Both the position numbers and the translations under genes were made by a program. Positions 44,501 through 52,144 of a stretch of DNA of 64,000 bases are shown here, piece after piece. This DNA comes from CALOBA01 sp942491465. Lineage in GTDB: Bacteria; Pseudomonadota; Gammaproteobacteria; Chromatiales; Chromatiaceae. The stretch lies in assembly GCA_942491465.1 (NCBI GenBank), contig CALOBA010000006.1, forward strand, positions 1 to 64,000. Direction: 5' to 3'. How positions within the stretch are numbered: the stretch's first letter is position 1; each line of letters begins with the position of its first letter. Below the pieces are notes generated by a model. That model was given only the letters and a program-made list of their open reading frames with translations, was not told the origin of the DNA and ran no database searches.

Positions 44501-44883
44501 AGCTCCTGCTCGACACCCATTGTTTTCTGTGGCTCAACAGCGAGCCGAAGCGGGTATCACCGACCGCGTTGGCGGCGTGCCTCGATGCAGCCAACCCGCT
44601 TCATCTGAGCCTGGTATCGCTATGGGAGATACAAATCAAACAACAACTCGGCAAACTCGACCTCCGCGAGCCCTGGTCGAAGATGCTCCAAACCCAGCAG
44701 CACAGCAACGGCCTACAGACCTTGCCGCTTTCGTTGCCGCACATCCAGGCGTTGCAGCAACTCCCGCATCACCACCGCGACCCCTTCGACCGCATGCTCA
44801 TCGCCCAGGCCCGCGCCGAAGGCATGACGCTGGTCAGCGCGGATCAGGCCATTGCCGCCTACGAGGTGCCTGTCTTGTGGTGA
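44497..44883 (+). CDS. vapC: PIN-domain ribonuclease toxin (VapC-like)
   Basis: 128 residues from GTG 44497. PIN-domain acidic residues are visible: LLLDTHCFLW (first Asp), VSLWEIQIK (Glu), HHHRDPFDRMLIAQA (Asp pair) and VSADQAIAAY (last Asp). It should cleave RNA and is neutralised by the upstream antitoxin. It sits inside the type I restriction locus. No lesions seen. Confidence 0.88.
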   Translation: MKLLLDTHCFLWLNSEPKRVSPTALAACLDAANPLHLSLVSLWEIQIKQQLGKLDLREPWSKMLQTQQHSNGLQTLPLSLPHIQALQQLPHHHRDPFDRMLIAQARAEGMTLVSADQAIAAYEVPVLW

Positions 44884-44888
44884 CGCCG

Positions 44889-45131
44889 ATGCCCCGTCAG
44901 CACAACCTCTTGGACCAGCAACCGCGCCATGCCGACAGCGCGCCGAGCATCGGCCTGAACCTCTGCGGCGAGGGCAAGGGGGCGGTGGTCGAATATGCCC
45001 TGCGGGACATCGACAAGCCGGTCGCCGTCGCGGAGTGCCAGGTGTGGTTCACGCGGGAGTTGCCGCGGGAGCTGGAGAGTGGATTGCCATCGATTGAGGA
45101 GATGGGACAGGAATTGGGAGAACGGGAGTGA
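44889..45131 (+). pseudogene. C-terminal fragment of a DUF1016 (YhcG-type) nuclease
   Basis: The frame reads SAPSIGLNLCGEGKGAVVEY, then ALRDIDKPVAVAECQ and ELESGLPSIEEMGQELGERE. This is the C-terminal PD-(D/E)XK-like part of DUF1016 proteins, which often sit between hsdM and hsdS. The N-terminal winged-helix half is missing, replaced by the toxin gene upstream. The stop overlaps the hsdS start by three bases (GTGA). Confidence 0.65.
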
Positions 45132-45336
45132 CAAGCCGCTGGATCAGCGCCCCGCTCGGTGAGATTTCTCCAGCGCGATCAAATCCGATGCCGGCCGGGG
45201 AATCCACCGTCTGGAATCTTTCGCTGGACGAGATCGAACCGGCGACCGGTAGGGTTCTCCGAGAGTCTACTTGCAAAGTCGATGAACTCGGTTCGGCAAA
45301 GTGCTGCTTTGACACAAGGCACGTTCTGTACTCTAA
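45128..45336 (+). pseudogene. hsdS: N-terminal fragment of type I specificity subunit HsdS, cut by a palindromic element
   Basis: From GTG 45128 the frame reads WISAPLGEISPARSNPM, then VWNLSLDEIEPATG and CCFDTRHVLYSK, typical of the first target-recognition domain of HsdS. Directly after HVLYSK the DNA becomes palindromic element copy D (CTAAGGATCGG...) and the similarity ends. The remaining two-thirds of the gene are not present beyond the element. Confidence 0.75.
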
Positions 45337-45440
45337 GGATCGGTTCAGAAACAAGTGGCGCAGACGCCCGCTCGCTGAGCCTTTGGATTGGCCGTTTCGT
45401 GGTTGCGTCTGCACCACTTGTTTCTGAACCTTGACTTAAC
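45331..45440. mobile_element. CTAAG palindromic element, copy D, inside hsdS
   Basis: CTAAGGATCGGTTCAG at the left and CTGAACCTTGACTTAA at the right, with inner arms CAAGTGGCGCAGACGC / GCGTCTGCACCACTTG. The element joins a truncated hsdS on the left with unrelated DNA on the right, so insertion was followed by deletion or recombination at the element. Confidence 0.85.
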
Positions 45441-45531
45441 GGCATTGGTAGTCGGCCTGGGTCTGCTTCACGTCGCGGGCGGCGTCGCGGCGGATGAAGT
45501 TGTAGCGCTCTTTTGACGTGCCGGTGGCCAT
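45436..45531 (-). pseudogene. Short truncated gene start
   Basis: ATG 45531 opens MATGTSKERYNFIRRDAARD and stops after 31 codons inside the end of palindromic element D. It looks like the N-terminus of a protein cut off by the element. No family was recognised. Confidence 0.35.
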
Positions 45532-45550
45532 CGGAGCTGACGGGAGGTTG

Positions 45551-45730
45551 TTGATCGCGACGGCGCTTCAGCGCCGTCGTGGATCTGCGGGCGCTCCAGC
45601 GCCCCGTCGGCGGGCGCGGTGATGGCGCCGGGGCACTGCGCAGGCACGCGCCGCTGGAGCGGCGGCGGATGCGTAACGACGCTGGAGCGTCGTTACGATC
45701 AGGTTCGGGTTGGAGCGTCGTTACGATCAG
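45551..45730. repeat. Hairpin array, copy 1
   Basis: A run of short palindromes sharing the core GCTCCAGC/GCTGGAGC: ACGGCGCTTCAGCGCCGT, GGGCGCTCCAGCGCCC, CGCCGCTGGAGCGGCG and AACGACGCTGGAGCGTCGTT. The block GCGCCGCTGGAGCGGCGGCG followed by GATGCG is shared with copies at 51281 and 62341. It lies just downstream of the CHAT-TPR gene. Confidence 0.85.
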
Positions 45731-45750
45731 CCCGTCACGAACCGCTGCCC

Positions 45751-45813
45751 TGTGGGAGCGATTTCCAATCGCGATCACCGCGACGGGGCGGTCGCGACTG
45801 CAAGTCGCTCCCA
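45751..45813. repeat. REP-like hairpin (GTGGGAGCGATTTCC family)
   Basis: GTGGGAGCGATTTCCAATCG and its approximate inverse CGACTGCAAGTCGCTCCCAC enclose a short loop with a smaller CACCGCGACGGGGCGGT palindrome. It is related to the hairpin at 5233. Confidence 0.75.
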
Positions 45814-45846
45814 CAGGCGCTGGAGACCGACCGCGGTCGGCTTGGG

Positions 45847-48800
45847 TCAGCCGCCGGGGGGGTCGTCGCCGGCCAGGCGGTGGAGGTGGGCGGGGTCGTC
45901 GAGGGCCTGGAGGATGGTCTCGACGATCATCGCGTCTTCGGGGTCCAGCTCGGCGCAGAGGGCGTCGGCGTCGCGCTCGCCGGCGAGCAGTCGGCGGATG
46001 GCGGCGACGAGGCGGGTCCAGCCGTGTTGGGCCCTCTGGGTCAGGGCCTGGTCCAGGGCCGGGGCTTGGGCCGGGTCGGCGACGGCGGCGACGGTGGCCC
46101 GGATCAGCGGCAGATGGCGCTTGAGCTCATGGGCGGTGCCGGCGAAGCGGCGCTTGGCGTCCCGGGCCTGGCGGCGGTAGGCCGCCGCCGCGTCGGGGCG
46201 GGACTGGCGCTCGGCGATCTGGGCCAGGATGTTGTAGGTCTTCCAGATCTGCGCCGCGCCGGGGTCCAGGGTCTGCATGATGGCCAGGGCCTCCTCGGCG
46301 AGCCGGCGGGCCTCGGCGAGGCGGTCGGGTTGGGCGAGGAGCAGGCCGGCGAGGTTGCTGAGCCCCTTGGAGACGCCGACGGTATCCCCGGTGGCCTTGC
46401 CGCCGTCGATGGCCTTGCGATACCAGGTCTCCGCCGCCTCCGGTCTGCCGGATAGCTCGCAGACCACGGCAAGCTGGTTCCAGGTCTGGGCGGCCCCCGC
46501 CAGATCGCCGCGCTGCTCCTTCAGGCTGGCCGCCTCCCGATAGTGCCGCTCGGCCTGCTCCCACTGCCGCGCCTGTTGAAAGGCCAGGCCGAGCTGGTGC
46601 TGGACCTGCGCCTCCACGGTCGGCTCCCCAAGCCGCTGGAACAGCGCGAGGGCCTCTTGGTAACGGCGGACCGCCTCCGTCAGGTCGCCTTGTTGCAGGG
46701 CGAGGGTGCCGAGTTGGCCGAGCGAGACGCCTACGCCTCGCGGATCGCTGATCTCGCGCTTAATCTCCAGGCTGGTCTCATACGCCGCCCGCGCCTCGTC
46801 GAACCGCCCTTGCTGCGTCAGCACATCGCCCAGGTCCGTATGCAGCGCACCGCGATGCCGCTTGACCTGCTCCCCCTGCTCCAGCCCCAGCGTGACCTCG
46901 ATCCCCCGCCGGTGCTGGGCCTCGGCCAGGTCGGGGCGCCCGCCGAACCCATAGCAGCGACCGAGGCGACCGAGGGTCAGGGCCAGCTCATAGCTCGGGG
47001 CATCCCCCAGGGCCTGCAGGATGGCCTGGAAGCAGGCGGCGGCCTCGGCCACCTGGCCCGCGGCCAGCAGCTGCTCGCCGCGGTTGGACTGGGCCAGGAA
47101 CCAGGGCCGGGAGCCCACCGCGCCGCCGGCCTGCTCGGCGCGGCGGGTCAGGGCCGCGGCCTCGCGGGTGCGGCCGAAGACCGTCAGGAACCGGTTGACC
47201 GTTTCGACGAACTCCACCGCATCCTCGTCCCCCGCCGCCAGCGCCCGGTCCACGGCCTGGAGCAGGTTCGGCAGCTCGCGCCGGGCGATGGCGCGGGCCT
47301 GGTCGGGGCTCTTGCGGTCGGCGTGGTACAGATAGCCGGCGAGCTGGTAGTAGCGCCGGCGATGGGCCAGCGTCAGCTCGGTGCGCTCGTCCGGCGTCAG
47401 GCCGGCCCAGAGCAGCGGGGCCAGGGTCGGGTGGAAGCGCAGGAAGGGCGGGCCGACGCCTGGGATGCGTTCGGCCTCCATCAGCGCCGCGGCCTCCAGC
47501 TGGCGGCGCAGCGCGGGCCAGGGGTCCGGGTGGCTGCCGGCGGCGGGGGGCGGGGCCGGCAGCGCGGCGAGTTGGTCGCGCAGGGCCTGGAGCTGGGCCT
47601 GCATCTCGGGGCTATTGCGCAGCTGCGCCAATAGATCGGGCGGCAGGTCCGGCGGCAGCTCGGCGCCGGCGGGCAGGTCGGCGCCCACCAGCGCGAGCAG
47701 CGCGGCGGGGTCGTCGCCGTCGACGGCGTCGAGCAGGGCCTGGAGCCGGGCGCGCTCGTCGTCGGCCGGGGCCGCGCCGCCGAGCCCGGTGATGGCGAGT
47801 AGGTCGTCTTCCATGGCCCCGCCCTCGAAGACGCCGAGCCGGCCGATGGCGCGGCGCTGGTCCGGGTCGAGGCGGTCCAGCGACAGCTCCAGCGAGGCGA
47901 GCAGGCTGGCCGGGGTGCCGGCCTCGGCGATGGCGGAGCAGGCGTCGGCGGCGAGCAGGGCGTCGAGGCGCTGGCCGAGCTGGGCGGCGCTGCGGCTGCG
48001 CAGCTGTTGGGCGAGCACGGCGATGGACAGCGGGTGGAAGGCGACCCGGTGGAACAGGTCGATGAGGGCGTCGCGGTCGGGGGGCGGCAGGGCCGGCTCG
48101 TCGTCGGCGGCGGGCAGCGCGGCCAGGGCGGCATGCCAGGCGAGGGCGTCGTCGGGGTCGGCGGCGGAGCCCAGGCCGTCGAGGGCGATGCGCCGGTGCC
48201 GATAGCTGCCCTGGATGGGGTAGGCGGGGTGGTCGTGGTCCGGGCGGCGGCTGGTGAGCAGCAGCCGGGTGGGGCGCTCGCTGCCGTCGGCGGCGGGCTC
48301 GGTCCAGGCGGCGGCGGCGTCGAGCAGCTCGGCCAGCGGCGCCGGGGCCAGGGTCTCGAGGTTGTCGAGGACCACCAGCGTCGGCGCCGCGGCCAGGGCG
48401 CGGCCGGCGGCCTCGGCGTCGGGGAGGTTCTCGCCGAGCACGGCGGCGAGGCTGCCGACGGCCACGGCCAGGGCATCGGCGCCCTGGACGCCGGCGTAGT
48501 CGATGAGGCAGGCGCGCTCGAAGGCGCCGATGCGCAGCAGCCAGCGCGCCGCCTCCAGGGCCAGCTCGGTCTTGCCCTGGCCGCCGAAGCCGGTGATGGA
48601 GATGCGCCGCGTGCCCTTGGGGTCCGGGTCGGCGAGCCAGCGCTCGATGCGCCAGAGCTCGCGGCGGCGGCCGAAGAAGCCGGCCTCTTGGGCCGGGCGC
48701 AGGTTGTGCAGCGGTTGCGGCGGGCGGGGCCGGTGGGTCTCGGCGGTGAGCAGCGGGTGGTCGGCGCCGGCGTGGAACAGGGCGGGCAGGAACCAGTCCT

Positions 48801-49989
48801 GGAGCTGAAGGGCTCGGCGCTGGTTGCCGCGGCGCACCTGGTGCTTGTCGGGGTTGTTGTCGAGCCAGGCGCGGGCGTCGTCGAGGGCGCGGGCGATGCC
48901 GCGGCCCCGGGCCAGGCTCTGGTAGAACTGGCCGAACAGGGCGCGGGTGGTGGCCACCAGCACGGAATGGGTCATGGCCAGGATGGCGGGGATGCCGGTG
49001 GCGGTGAGCCGCCCGGCGACGCTGGCCATGGGGTCGCCGTCGGTGTCCAGCGCGGCGCTCTGACAAGCCGACAGCACCACCAGGCCGACCCGGGCGCGAA
49101 ACAGGTTGGCGTGCAGGTCTTCGGCGGAGATCAGCTGGCCGCTGCCGTCGGCGCGCTCGAACAGCAGGAAGCCGATGCCGACGGGGGCGGCCTTGTCGTC
49201 GCCGGCGCCGCGGGCGGCGCGCTCGCGCTGGATCTCGCTCTGCACGGCGCGGCCGTAGCGCTCGGGGTCGGCCTCGGCGTCCTGTTCCGAGACCTGGCGG
49301 AAGACGCCGTGGCCGTCGAAGTGGAGGATGTCCACCGCCGGCAGCGCATCGTCGTCGAGGCGCTGCTCCAGGGCGTTGAGGGTGGGCGGGCGCAGGAATT
49401 CGCAGGTCACGCGGCCGGGGGCCTGGCCGTCGAGCGCGTCGAGCACGGCGGCGGGGTCGGCGCGGGGGTCGATGAAGCCGGCGTCGTTCGGGCGGCTGAC
49501 GACGAACAGCAGGTGCAGCGCGGGCTTGGGCTGCACGGCAAAGGGGTCGCGCCCGCCGGTGGCGCCGCCGATGCGCCGACGCACGCTGATGCGCGGGCGC
49601 TCGCGGAACAGGAAGACGCCGGCGGGGTCGTGCAGCAGCTCCCAGGGCAGGGCGAGGACGGCGGCGCTCTGGCTGTCGATGGTGAGCACGCGGTGCTGCT
49701 CGTCGGCGTCTTGGAAGCGGTCGAACAGCCGCTGGCCGGCGCGGTCGCCGAAGACGGCATCGAACAGCGCCTTGCCGATCTCCGGCAGGCGCTGCTCCAC
49801 CCGCCGGGCCTCGGCCTCGTCGCCCGCCAGCGACTGCACGCCGTAGGTCTCGATGTACCAGGCGATGGCCTTGCGGTCTTCCTCGGTGACCGGGTTGGCG
49901 AACGGCAGCAGGCCGGAGTCGATGCCGGCGAAGGCGACGACCACCTGGTCGGGGCTCGGGAAGCGCAGGATGAGCTCGGGGGCGGGCAT
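45847..49989 (-). CDS. CHAT-NB-ARC-TPR conflict protein
   Basis: 1380 residues from ATG 49989 behind AGGAG. Order: a CHAT caspase-like protease domain (residues about 100-400) with the catalytic dyad in HFDGHGVF (H227) and LVVLSACQSA (C309); an NB-ARC/STAND NTPase with Walker A GFGGQGKTELAL (about 467) and Walker B TLVVLDNLETL (about 538); a winged-helix-like region; then about ten TPR helical hairpins (about 950-1290) and a C-terminal helical tail. In STAND proteins the repeats sense a trigger, the NTPase oligomerises and the effector is released; here that would be proteolysis. Such proteins are predicted or proven antiphage factors. The gene is intact over 4 kb, and hairpin arrays lie nearby. 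Confidence 0.9.
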   Translation of the reverse strand: MPAPELILRFPSPDQVVVAFAGIDSGLLPFANPVTEEDRKAIAWYIETYGVQSLAGDEAEARRVEQRLPEIGKALFDAVFGDRAGQRLFDRFQDADEQHRVLTIDSQSAAVLALPWELLHDPAGVFLFRERPRISVRRRIGGATGGRDPFAVQPKPALHLLFVVSRPNDAGFIDPRADPAAVLDALDGQAPGRVTCEFLRPPTLNALEQRLDDDALPAVDILHFDGHGVFRQVSEQDAEADPERYGRAVQSEIQRERAARGAGDDKAAPVGIGFLLFERADGSGQLISAEDLHANLFRARVGLVVLSACQSAALDTDGDPMASVAGRLTATGIPAILAMTHSVLVATTRALFGQFYQSLARGRGIARALDDARAWLDNNPDKHQVRRGNQRRALQLQDWFLPALFHAGADHPLLTAETHRPRPPQPLHNLRPAQEAGFFGRRRELWRIERWLADPDPKGTRRISITGFGGQGKTELALEAARWLLRIGAFERACLIDYAGVQGADALAVAVGSLAAVLGENLPDAEAAGRALAAAPTLVVLDNLETLAPAPLAELLDAAAAWTEPAADGSERPTRLLLTSRRPDHDHPAYPIQGSYRHRRIALDGLGSAADPDDALAWHAALAALPAADDEPALPPPDRDALIDLFHRVAFHPLSIAVLAQQLRSRSAAQLGQRLDALLAADACSAIAEAGTPASLLASLELSLDRLDPDQRRAIGRLGVFEGGAMEDDLLAITGLGGAAPADDERARLQALLDAVDGDDPAALLALVGADLPAGAELPPDLPPDLLAQLRNSPEMQAQLQALRDQLAALPAPPPAAGSHPDPWPALRRQLEAAALMEAERIPGVGPPFLRFHPTLAPLLWAGLTPDERTELTLAHRRRYYQLAGYLYHADRKSPDQARAIARRELPNLLQAVDRALAAGDEDAVEFVETVNRFLTVFGRTREAAALTRRAEQAGGAVGSRPWFLAQSNRGEQLLAAGQVAEAAACFQAILQALGDAPSYELALTLGRLGRCYGFGGRPDLAEAQHRRGIEVTLGLEQGEQVKRHRGALHTDLGDVLTQQGRFDEARAAYETSLEIKREISDPRGVGVSLGQLGTLALQQGDLTEAVRRYQEALALFQRLGEPTVEAQVQHQLGLAFQQARQWEQAERHYREAASLKEQRGDLAGAAQTWNQLAVVCELSGRPEAAETWYRKAIDGGKATGDTVGVSKGLSNLAGLLLAQPDRLAEARRLAEEALAIMQTLDPGAAQIWKTYNILAQIAERQSRPDAAAAYRRQARDAKRRFAGTAHELKRHLPLIRATVAAVADPAQAPALDQALTQRAQHGWTRLVAAIRRLLAGERDADALCAELDPEDAMIVETILQALDDPAHLHRLAGDDPPGG

Positions 49990-50382
49990 GGCCTTGTCTC
50001 CTTGCAATGATGCGATGCCGGGGCGCGATGGCGACCGGGGGCGGCGGGGCGATGGGGGCGATGGGGGCGATGGGGGCGATGGGGGCGATGGGCAAACGTC
50101 GAACATGGTACCCCAGCGGCGGGGCTCGGCGAACACCGCGGGAGGTCTGCCGCCGAGGGGTCAAGGGCGCGAAGGTTGCAGGGGTTGGCGGTGGCGTCGA
50201 TGCTTGCGGCATATCCGAGCACAGCTGCGAAACGGGCGGGTCAGTCTGGGTTTGGGAGGGGAGGGCGTGTTACCTCATCGCTGCTGCCGCTGCGCGACGA
50301 CGACCCGTCGCCGCCGCCGGTTGCCCGGTAAGCCCCGCGGGTCTATGCTCGCAACGAGCAGACCAGCCAGCAGAGGGCGCCG
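49990..50382. other. Spacer upstream of the CHAT-TPR gene
   Basis: Divergent region between the CHAT-TPR and Rpn genes. It contains a 9-bp minisatellite (50050-50092). On the minus strand an in-frame 5' extension would encode a Pro-Ser repeat, but the strong ribosome site at the ATG 49989 argues against it. No clear promoter hexamers. Confidence 0.5.
50050..50092. repeat. 9-bp tandem repeat CGATGGGGG
   Basis: Four perfect units and a partial fifth. Located 60-100 bases 5' of the CHAT-TPR start codon, in the expected promoter or leader region. Confidence 0.9.
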
Positions 50383-51255
50383 ATGATCGACTTGCTCGAC
50401 CCGAAAAACGACTATGTCTTCAAGCGTCTGTTCGCCGACGACCCGGCGCTGCTCGCGGACCTGATCAACGCCGTGCGCCACCGCTCGGCGCCGATCACCG
50501 GGCTTCGGGTGCGCAACCCCACCATCGAGGCCGCGGAGCTTGCGGGCAAGTACATCATCCTCGACCTGTTGGCCGAGGACGCCGAAGGCGCCCAGTTCAA
50601 CGCGGAGATGCAGGTCCGCCGCCACCGCGCCTGGAGCGCGCGCAGCACCTACTATCTGGCGAAGCTGATCAGCAACCAGCTCCTGGCCGGCGACGACTAC
50701 GGGCTGCTCTGCCCGGCCATCGGCATCCATCTGTTGGACTTCGACCTGTTCCGCGACCCCGAGCATGCCGATCAGGCCACCTGGTGCTTTGAGATGCGCG
50801 ACGCGGACACCCCGGCTGTCACCCTGGGCCAGGAGATGGCCCTATACCTGATCGAGATGAAGAAGGCGGACCGCATCCGCGAGCGGCTGCCGGCGCCGCT
50901 GGCCGCCTGGATCACCCTGTTTGAGCACTGGCAAGAGGACGACCTCATGGCAACCATAACCCACGAACCCGTGCGCAAGGCCCGCGACAAGCTCGCGGCG
51001 CTCAGCGCCGACGCCGAGACCCGCCGCCTCGCCTTCGTGCGCGAGCGCGCCCTGCTTGATGAGGCAAGCCTGCTCAAGGATGCGCGCGAGGAGGGCCGAG
51101 AGGAAGGCCGGGAGGCAGGCCGCGAGGAAGGCATGGATGCAGCGAGGCGCGAGACCGCGGTCAACCTGATTCAGCAGTCCAACCTCAACGACGTCGCCAT
51201 CGCCGCTGCAACCGGGCTGGAGCCGGCAGCGGTGGCGGCGTTGCGTGCAGGCTAG
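50383..51255 (+). CDS. Rpn-family recombination-promoting nuclease (PD-(D/E)XK)
   Basis: 290 residues. N-terminal PDDEXK_2 (Rpn/transposase-31-like) domain: LLDPKNDYVFKRLFADDPAL, then IILDLLAEDAEGAQFNAEMQ, carrying the catalytic Asp and Glu-x-Gln. The C-terminal tail has the usual RE/EEGREEGRE-type coiled repeat (KDAREEGREEGREAGREEG). Relatives are multicopy accessory nucleases linked to RecA-independent recombination and possible phage defence. Divergent from the CHAT-TPR gene. Confidence 0.9.
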   Translation: MIDLLDPKNDYVFKRLFADDPALLADLINAVRHRSAPITGLRVRNPTIEAAELAGKYIILDLLAEDAEGAQFNAEMQVRRHRAWSARSTYYLAKLISNQLLAGDDYGLLCPAIGIHLLDFDLFRDPEHADQATWCFEMRDADTPAVTLGQEMALYLIEMKKADRIRERLPAPLAAWITLFEHWQEDDLMATITHEPVRKARDKLAALSADAETRRLAFVRERALLDEASLLKDAREEGREEGREAGREEGMDAARRETAVNLIQQSNLNDVAIAAATGLEPAAVAALRAG

Positions 51256-51280
51256 GGCTGGCGCGTTCATCGCGTATCTT

Positions 51281-51402
51281 CGGGCGCTCCATCGGTCCAT
51301 CGCTCCGGCGCTCCATCGGCGAGTGCGTCGGGGCTTTGTGGAGCCACGCGCCGCTGGAGCGGCGGCGGATGCGTCACGACGCTGGAGCGTCGTTACGATC
51401 AA
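51281..51402. repeat. Hairpin array, copy 2
   Basis: Shares GAGCCACGCGCCGCTGGAGC and the following GGCGGCGGATGCGT...ACGACGCTGGAGCGTCGT block with the copy at 62341, and the later half with the copy at 45551. The first half has degenerate GCGCTCCATCGG units. It follows the Rpn gene. Confidence 0.8.
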
Positions 51403-51589
51403 TTGGAGGTGGTTTGACGATGGTCTGTATCTCTCGGCGGTCCAGCGCCGGGTTGGCCTGTGCGAAGTAGCGCAGCAGCGTCCAATACCCTGGGTGGCCG
51501 TTATGTTCGGAGAGTAGGTCTATGCTCGTTGTTGGCAACTTGGCTAAGTTGGCTACGATGAGGGGCACCGAGAATCACGGGGGGTCAGC
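51403..51589. other. Spacer upstream of the Phd/YefM-like antitoxin
   Basis: No supported gene. A minus-strand frame (about 51374-51568) contains HPGYWTLLRYFAQANPALDR, which is protein-like but overlaps the hairpin array and has no recognisable family. Confidence 0.35.
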
Positions 51590-51760
51590 ATGCAAGTCAA
51601 TATGCTTGAGGCAAAGAGTCAGCTCTCGAAGCTGGTCAAGGCGGCGGTTGCCGGCGAGGAGGTGATCATCGCCAGCAACGGCCGGCCCCAGGTCCGGCTG
51701 GTCGCCTGCGCGGCCCCTGCGGGTCTGCGGCAGTGGGGCGCGTTGGCCGGGCAGTTTGCG
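51590..51760 (+). pseudogene. Phd/YefM-type antitoxin, C-terminus lost
   Basis: From ATG 51590 the frame reads MQVNMLEAKSQLSKLVKAAV, then EEVIIASNGRPQVRLVAC, a clear Phd/YefM N-terminal DNA-binding domain. After about 55 residues (GALAGQFADCAG) the similarity stops and the frame runs into the 3' end of a PIN toxin in another frame. A deletion of the antitoxin tail and most of the toxin best explains it. Confidence 0.7.
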
Positions 51761-51839
51761 GATTGCGCAGGCGCGCATCGAAGGGCTGACTGCCGTGTCG
51801 TCGGATCAGCGTTGGGGCGAGTACGGGGTCGCGTTGCGG
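51756..51839 (+). pseudogene. C-terminal remnant of a PIN-domain toxin
   Basis: MRIAQARIEGLTAVSSDQRW followed by GEYGVAL matches the last 28 residues of VapC-like toxins (compare the intact RMLIAQARAEG...AY.VPVLW at 44.8 kb). It is joined directly to the antitoxin remnant. The catalytic core is missing. Confidence 0.65.
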
Positions 51840-51951
51840 CGTCCTCGAACCGGGCGCTGGCGCGTTGGCGAACCGCGTTGTCGGTTTGCGCTTCGCCAAC
51901 CCGACCTACAGCTATGGCCGGCTAAAGCCGGCGCACCAAAGAACGGGCGGG

Positions 51952-52053
51952 TCAGTCGTCTTCGTCGGTGACCTTGGCCAGCACCATGCCGGTGGCGGAT
52001 TCGGGGTCTTTGGTGAAGCGGATGCAGCCCGCGTAGGGCACAACGCGATAGCG
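51952..52053 (-). pseudogene. C-terminal fragment of a nif-associated small protein (DUF6129-like)
   Basis: The minus-strand frame ends YRVVPYAGCIRFTKDPESAT and then GMVLAKVTDEDD before TGA. This resembles the ...CLxLTxDPEAATGxVLAEV... C-terminus of a small protein that accompanies nif genes (called DUF6129 from memory). The matching N-terminal half appears at 62587-62747 on the same strand. The interval between them holds the Wadjet-like operon and the NACHT gene. Confidence 0.4.
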
Positions 52054-52144
52054 GTTCCGCCGCCCGGGGCGAAAGCCGCGACCCGCCCCGCTCGCCCATT
52101 GCCAACAGAGCAATCTGAGCGCAGCAGTAATAGCATATCGCCCG

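Noticed and set aside
48007..50010. 667-codon plus-strand frame opposite the CHAT-TPR gene
   Set aside because: Gly/Val/Ala-rich shadow, no recognisable motifs, opposite an intact conserved protein.
45551..51402. Hairpin arrays as a possible CRISPR array
   Set aside because: The repeated units are self-palindromic and of irregular spacing, with no unique spacers of constant length and no cas genes.
51374..51568. Minus-strand frame containing HPGYWTLLRYFAQANPALDR
   Set aside because: No family recognised, overlaps a hairpin array, and no ribosome site; too weak to call.
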